In this document: positions 1 to 6,170 of the stretch, piece after piece | How the letters are laid out: each line of letters starts with the position of its first letter | Position numbering within the stretch: position 1 is the stretch's first letter | Assembly (NCBI GenBank): GCA_021205005.1 | Contig: JAJPYK010000024.1 | Coordinates: 1 to 9,653 of the forward strand | Direction: 5' to 3' | DNA: 9,653 nucleotides | Source of the DNA: Paraprevotella sp. | GTDB lineage: Bacteria; Bacteroidota; Bacteroidia; Bacteroidales; Bacteroidaceae | Position numbers and translations under genes: made by a program | Notes under the pieces: model-generated | Seen by the model: only the letters and a program-made list of their open reading frames with translations | The model's database searches: none | Told to the model about the DNA's origin: nothing

Positions 1-1273
1 CCGCATCACGGACGGCGCCATGCTGACCCGTTGCCATGTGGGACAGTCCACGGTCATCGGGCACGGCTACTCCGCCTCCGACTCCTTTTTCGGCTGCAAC
101 TGTCAGGCCGAAAACGGCGAAGCCTGCGCCATCTTCGCCGGTCCTTACACGGTTACGCATCACAAATCCACCCTGCTCATCGGAGGCATGTTTTCGTTCA
201 TGAATGCCGGTTCTAATACGAATCAGAGCAACCACATTTACAAGCTTGGCCACGCCCATCACGGCAGCCTGGAAAGGGGATGCAAAACCGCATCCGGCGC
301 ACACATCCTGTGGCCGGCGCGGATAGGGGCTTTTTCCATGATCATGGGACACTACGGCGCACACGCCGATACGAGCATATTTCCTTTTTCTTATCTAGTA
401 GAACAACAGGGAGTAAACTATCTGATACCCGGTATCGCCCTGCGCAACGTGGGTACGCTGCGCGACATCCGGAAATGGCCGGAACGTGACGGACGTCCCG
501 ATAGCATCCCCCGACAAGACCAGATCGTCTTCGACGCTTATTCCCCTTATACCGTCGGAAAAATGGTACGTGCGCGGGCCCTGCTCACCGATCTGCTGAC
601 ACAAGAACCGGAAAGCGAAAACGAAATCCTATGGCAGGGTCTGCATCTCAAGAGAAAAGCGGCAAAGGCCGGTATAGAATTCTACAGACTGGCCATAGAC
701 CGATTCCTCGGCGAACAACTGTGGATGCAACTGGAAAACAAAAAGGATTTTTCGGGCGAGACACTCTACTCCGCCCTGCGTCCCACGGAAGAATATGACG
801 CCGAGTGGTGCGATCTCAGCGGCCTGCTGGCCCCCCGAAGCGTGATCCGACGGCTGACCGAGGACCTTACGGAAAAACGGCTGGACGGCACGGACGACTT
901 CAACCGGCGATGCAGTGCCATCCGCACCCGCTATCCGGACTATGCCTGGAGCAGGGCGTGGCATCTCATTCACGAAATGTACCCGCAAGCCTCCGGCGAG
1001 ACCTTTATTTCCACTGTTTGTCCGACCCTTATCCGTCGGTGGAAGAACGCTTCGCTCAGCCTTCACGACCAGATCCTGGCCGATGCCCGGAAGGAATTTG
1101 CTCCGGCCGTCCGCGTCGGCTTCGGAATCGACGGGTACGACACAGAAGCGGAAGCCGACTTTCTTGCCGTCAGAGGCCGCGCGGAGGAACACGAGTTGCT
1201 CCGTGCGTTGGAACGGCAACAAAACGAAATGGAAAGACAGGCCGAATACTGGATCCAAAGACTGGAATCTTGA
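1..1273 (+). CDS. DUF4954 family protein with LpxA-like beta-helix region (5'-truncated)
   Basis: This is a partial gene. The frame is open from base 2 with no stop upstream, so the true start lies left of the window and the Met codon at base 20 is internal. Numbering from that Met, residues 1-128 are rich in Gly, His and short hydrophobic turns (GHGYSASDSFFGCNCQAENG, THHKSTLLIGGMFSF, LGHAHHGSLERG, GAHILWPARIGAFSMIMGHYG). This pattern is typical of a left-handed beta-helix of the trimeric LpxA-like type. From about residue 180 it becomes charged and helical, ending in a probable coiled helix (AEEHELLRALERQQNEMERQ). I recognise the family as DUF4954, common in Bacteroidales; family members are roughly 650 residues, so about a third is missing. 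The fold resembles hexapeptide acyltransferases and sugar-nucleotide enzymes, but no reaction is established and I infer none. It converges with glmM across a roughly 390-base gap. Confidence 0.8.
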   Translation, partial: RITDGAMLTRCHVGQSTVIGHGYSASDSFFGCNCQAENGEACAIFAGPYTVTHHKSTLLIGGMFSFMNAGSNTNQSNHIYKLGHAHHGSLERGCKTASGAHILWPARIGAFSMIMGHYGAHADTSIFPFSYLVEQQGVNYLIPGIALRNVGTLRDIRKWPERDGRPDSIPRQDQIVFDAYSPYTVGKMVRARALLTDLLTQEPESENEILWQGLHLKRKAAKAGIEFYRLAIDRFLGEQLWMQLENKKDFSGETLYSALRPTEEYDAEWCDLSGLLAPRSVIRRLTEDLTEKRLDGTDDFNRRCSAIRTRYPDYAWSRAWHLIHEMYPQASGETFISTVCPTLIRRWKNASLSLHDQILADARKEFAPAVRVGFGIDGYDTEAEADFLAVRGRAEEHELLRALERQQNEMERQAEYWIQRLES

Positions 1274-1366
1274 TTTCCCCTCCGCCTCAACGACAAAGAA
1301 GAAGGGCGTCCAAGACATCATATTGTCAAGATATTCCACTTCCCGTTCCATACGATAGAAAATACG

Positions 1367-1412
1367 GGAACGATCTGCGCAGAAAAATTTTTCATTCTGC
1401 GCAGATCGTTCC
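1367..1412. repeat. 18-bp perfect inverted repeat with 10-nt loop
   Basis: The left arm GGAACGATCTGCGCAGAA (1367-1384) and right arm TTCTGCGCAGATCGTTCC (1395-1412) pair without mismatch around a 10-base A/T-rich loop. Each arm contains the 12-base palindrome ATCTGCGCAGAT or most of it, so the arms are partly direct repeats of each other too. Reading the reverse strand (glmM transcript direction), the stem is followed by a moderately U-rich stretch (CGTATTTTCT). Reading forward, no T-tract follows. It could be a terminator for transcription arriving from glmM, a 3' stabilising stem-loop, or a dispersed palindromic element. Structure is certain; function is inference. Confidence 0.85.
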
Positions 1413-1476
1413 GTCAATCGGCTGAGATTGATTTCCGTTTCTCCTGCACGCCGTATTTTTAGCCTTACAAAGGAAT

Positions 1477-1515
1477 GAGCAAAGGGATGGAGCCCGAAAC
1501 CCCACCCCTTTACTC
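1477..1515 (+). terminator. Possible terminator hairpin downstream of the DUF4954 gene
   Basis: Bases 1481-1490 (AAAGGGATGG) pair with 1502-1511 (CCACCCCTTT) with a single A-C mismatch. After one C-A mismatch the stem extends by three more pairs (GAG 1477-1479 with CTC 1513-1515). The loop is 11 bases. On the + strand it is followed by TTTCTGATATT, a weak U-rich tail. The position, about 200 bases after the DUF4954 stop, fits a late terminator, but the stem is imperfect and the tail is short. Confidence 0.35.
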
Positions 1516-1665
1516 TTTCTGATATTCAGTGAATTAGGAACTTCTTTTTTCTCACGGTCACTCGATAGCGACCGGCAACGCAAAAGCCGAAAGAGCCTGC
1601 GACACATGTACGTTTTTTTTCAGCGTTCCCATTTCGGGCATCACAAGCTTTCCGCCCAGTCCGAC

Positions 1666-3054
1666 TTATCGGACAAACGAATAGACCACGTCCATGATCT
1701 TTTTGCCAAACTCATCGGCAGCCTCCATCGTGGCAGCCTCGGAGTATACCCGGATAATCGGTTCCGTATTGCTCTTGCGCAGATGCACCCACTTGTCGGG
1801 GAAGTCTATCTTCACTCCGTCGATGTCGTTCGCCTCTTCTCCCTTATACAGTTCTTTCACTTTACTCAAGATGGCGTCCACATCCGTATCCGGTGTCAGG
1901 TCGATTCTGTTCTTGGCGATGAAATATTGCGGGTAAGTGGCACGCAAGGCGGAAGCCTTCACGCCTTTCTTGGCCAGATAAGTCAATATCAATGCGATGC
2001 CTACCAAAGCATCGCGACCGTAATGCGCCTCAGGGTAAATCACTCCGCCGTTGCCCTCGCCCCCGATGACGGCATGCACTTCTTTCATCTTGGCCACGAC
2101 GTTGACCTCTCCCACCGCCGAAGCGTAGTATTCGCCGCCGTAACGACGGGTCACATCACGCAAGGCACGGGTGGAACTCAGATTGGAGACCGTGTTGCCC
2201 GGCGTATGTTGCAGCACATAATCGGCCGCTGTGACCAACGTATATTCCTCTCCGTACATCGTGCCGTCTTCGCAAAACATGGCCAGACGATCCACGTCGG
2301 GGTCTACCACAAAAGCGATGTCATGTCCGCCTTTCTGCATCAGGGCCTTGATGTCGCCCAGATTACGTTCCAACGGTTCGGGATTATGCCCGAAATCCCC
2401 CGTAGGTTCCGTAAAAAGTCCCGTCACCTGTTCCACTCCCAACTGTTCGAGCAATTTAGGCAGGATAATACCGCCCACGGAGTTCACCGTATCTATGGCC
2501 ACCTTGAAATGGGCCCGACGAATGGCTTCCACATCCACGAGCTTCAATCCTTTCACCACGTCGATGTGTCTTTGATCGTAAGTGCCGTTTTCTTCATAAT
2601 GACCGAGATGATCCACGTCGGCATACTCGAAAGCTTCTTCCTCCGCCAGCCTCAACACCTCGTTGCCTTCTTCCTTATTCAGAAATTCTCCTTTCTCGTT
2701 GAGGAGTTTCAGTGCATTCCACATCTTGGGATTATGCGAAGCGGTGAGAATGATGCCGCCGCAGGCTCCTTCCATCGTCACGGCCAGTTCGGTGATCGGC
2801 GTGGTGGCCAGTCCGATGTTCACCACGTCGAACCCCATGCCCATCAGCGTACCGCACACGACGTTTTTCACCATCTCGCCGGAAATACGCGCATCACGTC
2901 CCACTACGATCTTATTGCTTTTCACCGTGGTTGTCTTACGAATCAGCGTGGCATAAGCCGAAGTGAACTTCACGATGTCCAACGGATTCAACGTATCGCC
3001 CGCGTGTCCGCCTATCGTCCCGCGAATGCCTGAAATAGATTTGATCAATGTCAT
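1666..3054 (-). CDS. glmM: Phosphoglucosamine mutase (alpha-D-phosphohexomutase family)
   Basis: The protein has 462 residues, a full family length. It is a cytoplasmic phosphohexomutase predicted to interconvert glucosamine-6-phosphate and glucosamine-1-phosphate, the step before UDP-GlcNAc for peptidoglycan and LPS. All four family loops are visible: the active-site TASHNP with phosphoserine Ser106, the Mg2+-binding DPDVDR (Asp251, 253, 255), the sugar-binding loop GEGNGG (332-337), and the C-terminal phosphate-binding RKSNTEP (426-432). The N-terminal FGT-type segment is seen as SISGIRGTIGG. The sugar loop is not the GEQSGH usual in proteobacterial GlmM; it is closer to the GEENGG type of archaeal multi-specific mutases. 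Phosphoglucomutase or phosphomannomutase activity is therefore possible. The ATG at 3054 follows an A-rich leader about 40 nt downstream of a TATCTTTG box. Family certain; exact substrate inferred. Confidence 0.88.
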   Translation of the reverse strand: MTLIKSISGIRGTIGGHAGDTLNPLDIVKFTSAYATLIRKTTTVKSNKIVVGRDARISGEMVKNVVCGTLMGMGFDVVNIGLATTPITELAVTMEGACGGIILTASHNPKMWNALKLLNEKGEFLNKEEGNEVLRLAEEEAFEYADVDHLGHYEENGTYDQRHIDVVKGLKLVDVEAIRRAHFKVAIDTVNSVGGIILPKLLEQLGVEQVTGLFTEPTGDFGHNPEPLERNLGDIKALMQKGGHDIAFVVDPDVDRLAMFCEDGTMYGEEYTLVTAADYVLQHTPGNTVSNLSSTRALRDVTRRYGGEYYASAVGEVNVVAKMKEVHAVIGGEGNGGVIYPEAHYGRDALVGIALILTYLAKKGVKASALRATYPQYFIAKNRIDLTPDTDVDAILSKVKELYKGEEANDIDGVKIDFPDKWVHLRKSNTEPIIRVYSEAATMEAADEFGKKIMDVVYSFVR

Positions 3055-3103
3055 AAGCTAAATCTTCTTTTTAAATTAAGTTTACCTCATTATTGGGGGC
3101 GGA

Positions 3104-3111
3104 CAAAGATA
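3104..3111 (-). promoter_or_regulatory. Bacteroides-type -7 element for glmM
   Basis: Read on the reverse strand, these bases are TATCTTTG, an exact match to the Bacteroidota -7 consensus TAnnTTTG. The glmM start codon lies 49 bases downstream of its end, so the leader would be around 40 nt. I see no good TTTG -33 element at the usual 19-21 base spacing; that position is T/C-rich. Confidence 0.6.
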
Positions 3112-3126
3112 CGGAAATAAAAGATT

Positions 3127-3153
3127 AAAAAAGGAGCGGGAACTCCCTTTTTT
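3127..3153. repeat. Hairpin between the divergent promoters
   Basis: AAAAAAGGAG (3127-3136) pairs with CTCC/TTTTTT (3143-3153) around a 6-base loop, giving a 10-bp stem with one bulged C at 3147. The A-run/T-run flanks give it the look of a bidirectional intrinsic terminator. It sits between two outward promoters, where neither transcript should pass through it. It could block spurious or antisense transcription between the two units, or overlap the upstream promoter elements. Confidence 0.5.
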
Positions 3154-3208
3154 CCGCCTTGTAATTCACATTTTACACAAAAAACAATGGCTAAAATATT
3201 TTATTTTC

Positions 3209-3216
3209 TATCTTTG
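3209..3216 (+). promoter_or_regulatory. Bacteroides-type -7 element for the MG2-like/nhaA operon
   Basis: The bases TATCTTTG match the Bacteroidota -7 consensus TAnnTTTG exactly, 27 bases before the ATG at 3244, which implies a short leader of roughly 20 nt. The -33 position (around 3184-3189, ACAATG) matches TTTG poorly. The region upstream is strongly AT-rich, as is usual for promoters in this phylum. Confidence 0.65.
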
Positions 3217-3243
3217 TAGTGAACTAACCAAAATCCGAATATC

Positions 3244-6138
3244 ATGAAACGTAGTATCCTTCTCCCCTTGTCGTTATGTTCTTTCCTTTGGGCATGGGGA
3301 CAGACGCCCGATTCCGCACCGATTGCCGATACTCCGGAAGCCCTCAGCCAGAAAGTGGCGAAGTTCGGCACCAGCATACCGCAAGAAAAAGTATATCTGC
3401 ACATCGACAACACGTGTTATTTCGTCGGCGACACGATATGGTATAAAGCCTATGTCACACGCTCCGACCGACAGACACTGACCGATCTCAGCAAGATCCT
3501 GTATGTGGAACTGCTCACGCCCGACGGTTATCTGGTGGAACGCCAGCAACTGGAAATGCCGGACGGCACGGCGCACGGGGCCTTCAAGCTGACCGACTCG
3601 CTCTATGCCGGCTACTATGAACTGCGGGCCTATACCCTGTGGATGCTGAACTTCGGTCAACGTGAACATCCGCACTCCAAATGGACGGAAAAGATGTTTT
3701 ATAACAAGAGCATGGCCAAGGAATTCTTCCGCGACTACGACAAGCTCTATTCGCGCGTGTTCCCCGTATTCGACCAACCGAAAACGGCCGGCGACTACAC
3801 GAAGGACATGACCCTGCGCCCCATGCGCCGTTACTTCAAGACGCCTAAAGGAAAACCGGCTCTCGACTTACGTTTCTATCCCGAAGGGGGCGAATTGCTG
3901 GAGGGAACCGACGGACACGTTGCTTTCGAAGCCAATACGAAAGAAGGACGGCACATCGACGTAACGCTCTCCATACAGGACAAAAACGGACATGAAGTGG
4001 TACGCACGCAGACAGCCGGTCGGGGGCGCGGCGCGTTCACGCTGCCGTCCATTCCGAAAGGGGATCGGTATAAAGCCGTATTCCAATATGAAGGTTATGA
4101 CTATGCCGTAAATCTTCCCGAACCGACCCAAGAGGGATGTGCCCTGCATGTCACGCAAACCGCCGACAGCGTTTGCGTAGCCCTCAGCTGTACCGGAATG
4201 GAAGCTCCGGCATTAGGCCTTCAAGTACAACACGACGGCGTATCGAAAGCCTTCCGGGAAATCCGGTTCGACCGTAACGGGGAATGCACCGTCAAACTCC
4301 CCTCTTCCCAATTGCCCACAGGCGTAAACCAGTTCACGTTGTTCGACGGACAGGGACGTATCTATGCCGACCGTCTGATCTTCGTCAACCATCACGACTA
4401 CGACCGTCCGCGCCTGAGCGTCACGGGGGTCAAACCGCAATATGATCCGTTCGAGCAGATCACGCTGCAACTTCAACTGACCGACACTGCGGCTGCCACG
4501 CCGCATCTTTCTCTGTCCGTACGCGACCATGCCACCGATGAACTTACCTACGACAACGGCAGTCTGCTCACAGAGATGCTTCTGGGCAGCGAACTGAAAG
4601 GCTTTGTAGAAAATCCGGGATACTATTTCGAAGCCGACGACAGCCTTCACCGGCAGGCGCTCGATCTGTTGATGATGATACAAGGATGGAGACGTTACTC
4701 TTGGAAAATCATGTCGGGCACCGAACCGTTCGCATTAACCCATTTCCCGGAAGACGTACAAACCCTGTCGGGCTGCGTCAACAAGATTGAGGACTTCCGT
4801 CTGGCTTTCGGTGGAGATGTGAAAGAGGAGAATTGGTTACCCGGGCAGGGAACCATACGTTATCCGGACCGGGACATAGAACGTGACCCGACCATAGAGA
4901 AAAAGATAGAAGAGGCCGAAAAACAAAACAGCCTCGACCCTTCCGGACAAACGCCGAACGACGCATCTTCTTCCCACGATCCCCTGAATCAACTCATGCA
5001 CGACAATCAACGCTATCCGTTTTCCTACGGTTCCGTGTTGAGCAACCTGAAAAAGGAAGTCAACGTCTGGGGCACTTATATCCAGGGTACCCAAACGCTA
5101 TCTCTGAAACAAACCACGGAAAAAGGTACGTTCGACATGCAGACTCCCTTGCTCTATGGCCAGTACATTCTGTTCCTTCCGGCAGCGGATCTTGATAAAG
5201 GGGAGGATTACATCAAAGAGAAAATGAGGAAAGACTTCACCAACGAAGAGCCCATCCCGGATTATTTCGTCAAGCTCAACCGTTTCAATCCCCTTTTTCC
5301 CCAACCCTATAACTATTATCAAGACGCTCCGCGATATGACGACGACGAACGTTTTGACGGAGATGCCGGCACGACATCTTTCACCAACCGGCAGTTGAAC
5401 ACGATCACCGTGCGTACCAAACGGGGCGGCCTGCGCAAACTCGACCTGACCAAGCCGGCTTTGGTCGTGGATGCTTACGACGCCTTCAATCTCGGTGCGG
5501 ACTACGGCATGAACACCGGTACGCACAATTGGGTTACGTTTCCGCAACAAGTGGCTCTGACTTATATCGGCGACATGGGGATGGACCGGGAGTTCTTCTT
5601 GCAAATACGCTATGACGGCAAGCCCATCAATCTGAAATCCAACCTCAAACGAGTGGCTCCGCAACGTATGAACAACGGGACGATATTGGAAGTTCCGCCT
5701 GTCATCGCAGCCGGAGGAGAAGGTAAAATGGAAGTTTACCGTCACCTCCGCAATCTGGACAAGCTGTATATCTACACCGACTATGCTCCCCGCGAACAGG
5801 GCAGCGAGAAGTACACGCAAGACAACCAGCCGGACGTCGTTATCGATTACCACCGCTTCCCCAACGAGGGCTACCAGCCCACTTACCGCGACCGACGCTA
5901 TATCCTGAGCGGATATGCAGTGTGCGATGACTTTTACAGTCCCGATTACAGCCAAAAGCCCCTTCCGGATACAAAAGATTATCGCCGGACATTGTATTGG
6001 ACGCCCGAAGTGAACTTTACGCCCGACGGAAAGGCAACGGTTAAGCTCTACAACAACAGCAAGCCGTCCGTGGTGAGCATCGATGCCGAAGGCATGACGT
6101 CCGACGGAGCTCCCGTCATCTGGAAACAAGAGAATTAG
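3244..6138 (+). CDS. Exported MG2-domain-like (alpha-2-macroglobulin-type) protein of unknown role
   Basis: The protein has 964 residues and a clear N-terminal signal peptide: basic MKRS, hydrophobic core to about residue 17, likely cleavage after AWG at 19. The only early Cys (12) has no lipobox, so it is probably not a lipoprotein. Residues about 46-135 resemble the macroglobulin MG2 beta-sandwich common in Bacteroidota (KVYLHIDNTCYFVGDTIWYK to LYAGYYELRAYT). Further beta-rich modules follow at about 205-290, 300-385 and 390-430. A charged, Ser/Asn-rich linker lies at about 545-590, then another beta module at about 600-650. Residues about 715-790 (NTITVRTKRGGLRKLDL onward) recall TonB-receptor-plug-like segments annotated in such proteins, but no transmembrane barrel follows. 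It is predicted to be periplasmic or surface-associated. No thioester CGEQ motif is seen, so it is not a classical protease-trapping macroglobulin. It is probably cotranscribed with nhaA. Function unknown. Confidence 0.8.
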   Translation: MKRSILLPLSLCSFLWAWGQTPDSAPIADTPEALSQKVAKFGTSIPQEKVYLHIDNTCYFVGDTIWYKAYVTRSDRQTLTDLSKILYVELLTPDGYLVERQQLEMPDGTAHGAFKLTDSLYAGYYELRAYTLWMLNFGQREHPHSKWTEKMFYNKSMAKEFFRDYDKLYSRVFPVFDQPKTAGDYTKDMTLRPMRRYFKTPKGKPALDLRFYPEGGELLEGTDGHVAFEANTKEGRHIDVTLSIQDKNGHEVVRTQTAGRGRGAFTLPSIPKGDRYKAVFQYEGYDYAVNLPEPTQEGCALHVTQTADSVCVALSCTGMEAPALGLQVQHDGVSKAFREIRFDRNGECTVKLPSSQLPTGVNQFTLFDGQGRIYADRLIFVNHHDYDRPRLSVTGVKPQYDPFEQITLQLQLTDTAAATPHLSLSVRDHATDELTYDNGSLLTEMLLGSELKGFVENPGYYFEADDSLHRQALDLLMMIQGWRRYSWKIMSGTEPFALTHFPEDVQTLSGCVNKIEDFRLAFGGDVKEENWLPGQGTIRYPDRDIERDPTIEKKIEEAEKQNSLDPSGQTPNDASSSHDPLNQLMHDNQRYPFSYGSVLSNLKKEVNVWGTYIQGTQTLSLKQTTEKGTFDMQTPLLYGQYILFLPAADLDKGEDYIKEKMRKDFTNEEPIPDYFVKLNRFNPLFPQPYNYYQDAPRYDDDERFDGDAGTTSFTNRQLNTITVRTKRGGLRKLDLTKPALVVDAYDAFNLGADYGMNTGTHNWVTFPQQVALTYIGDMGMDREFFLQIRYDGKPINLKSNLKRVAPQRMNNGTILEVPPVIAAGGEGKMEVYRHLRNLDKLYIYTDYAPREQGSEKYTQDNQPDVVIDYHRFPNEGYQPTYRDRRYILSGYAVCDDFYSPDYSQKPLPDTKDYRRTLYWTPEVNFTPDGKATVKLYNNSKPSVVSIDAEGMTSDGAPVIWKQEN

Positions 6139-6170
6139 TACATCAGAAATCATTTTAAAGTCCTACGCCC

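Larger units (their letters stand above)
1274..1665. other. Convergent intergenic region without a convincing gene
   Basis: This stretch of about 390 bases lies between the stop codons of the DUF4954 gene and glmM. Open frames here are short or are continuations of frames antisense to the flanking genes; none has a recognisable product. It contains an 18-bp perfect inverted repeat (1367-1412), an imperfect hairpin (1477-1515), and a run of eight T on the + strand at 1613-1620 with no strong stem directly before it. It most likely holds the two overlapping 3' untranslated regions. A small RNA cannot be excluded. Confidence 0.6.

Noticed and set aside
629..1417. A 262-codon open frame antisense to the DUF4954 gene, extending into the 1367-1412 inverted repeat
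   Set aside because: It is in register with the sense codons and has no recognisable product; the sense frame matches a known family.
1476..1523. A 15-codon + strand ORF (MSKGMEPETPPLYSF) overlapping the imperfect hairpin
   Set aside because: Too short, with its only purine-rich stretch directly touching the ATG; better explained as hairpin sequence.
1613..1620. Run of eight T on the + strand as an intrinsic terminator
   Set aside because: No strong GC stem lies immediately before it; only a weak 4-bp CGGC/GCCG pairing and a 6-base palindrome are nearby.
1558..1665. In-frame open continuation of glmM after its TAA (35 codons, including an internal ATG at 1641 giving a 27-residue peptide)
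   Set aside because: A run of this length without a stop is expected by chance fairly often. The 462-residue GlmM is already full length and the peptide resembles nothing I know.
1606..3033. A 475-codon open frame on the + strand antisense to glmM, slightly longer than the gene itself
   Set aside because: It is in exact codon register with glmM, so its lack of stops only means that glmM avoids the codons TTA, CTA and TCA. The product is rich in His, Arg and Gln with no recognisable domain, while glmM has all its family motifs.
5098..6153. A 351-codon open frame antisense to the 3' part of the MG2-like gene
   Set aside because: Same codon-register effect; no domain, and the sense frame has a clear signal peptide and domain pattern.
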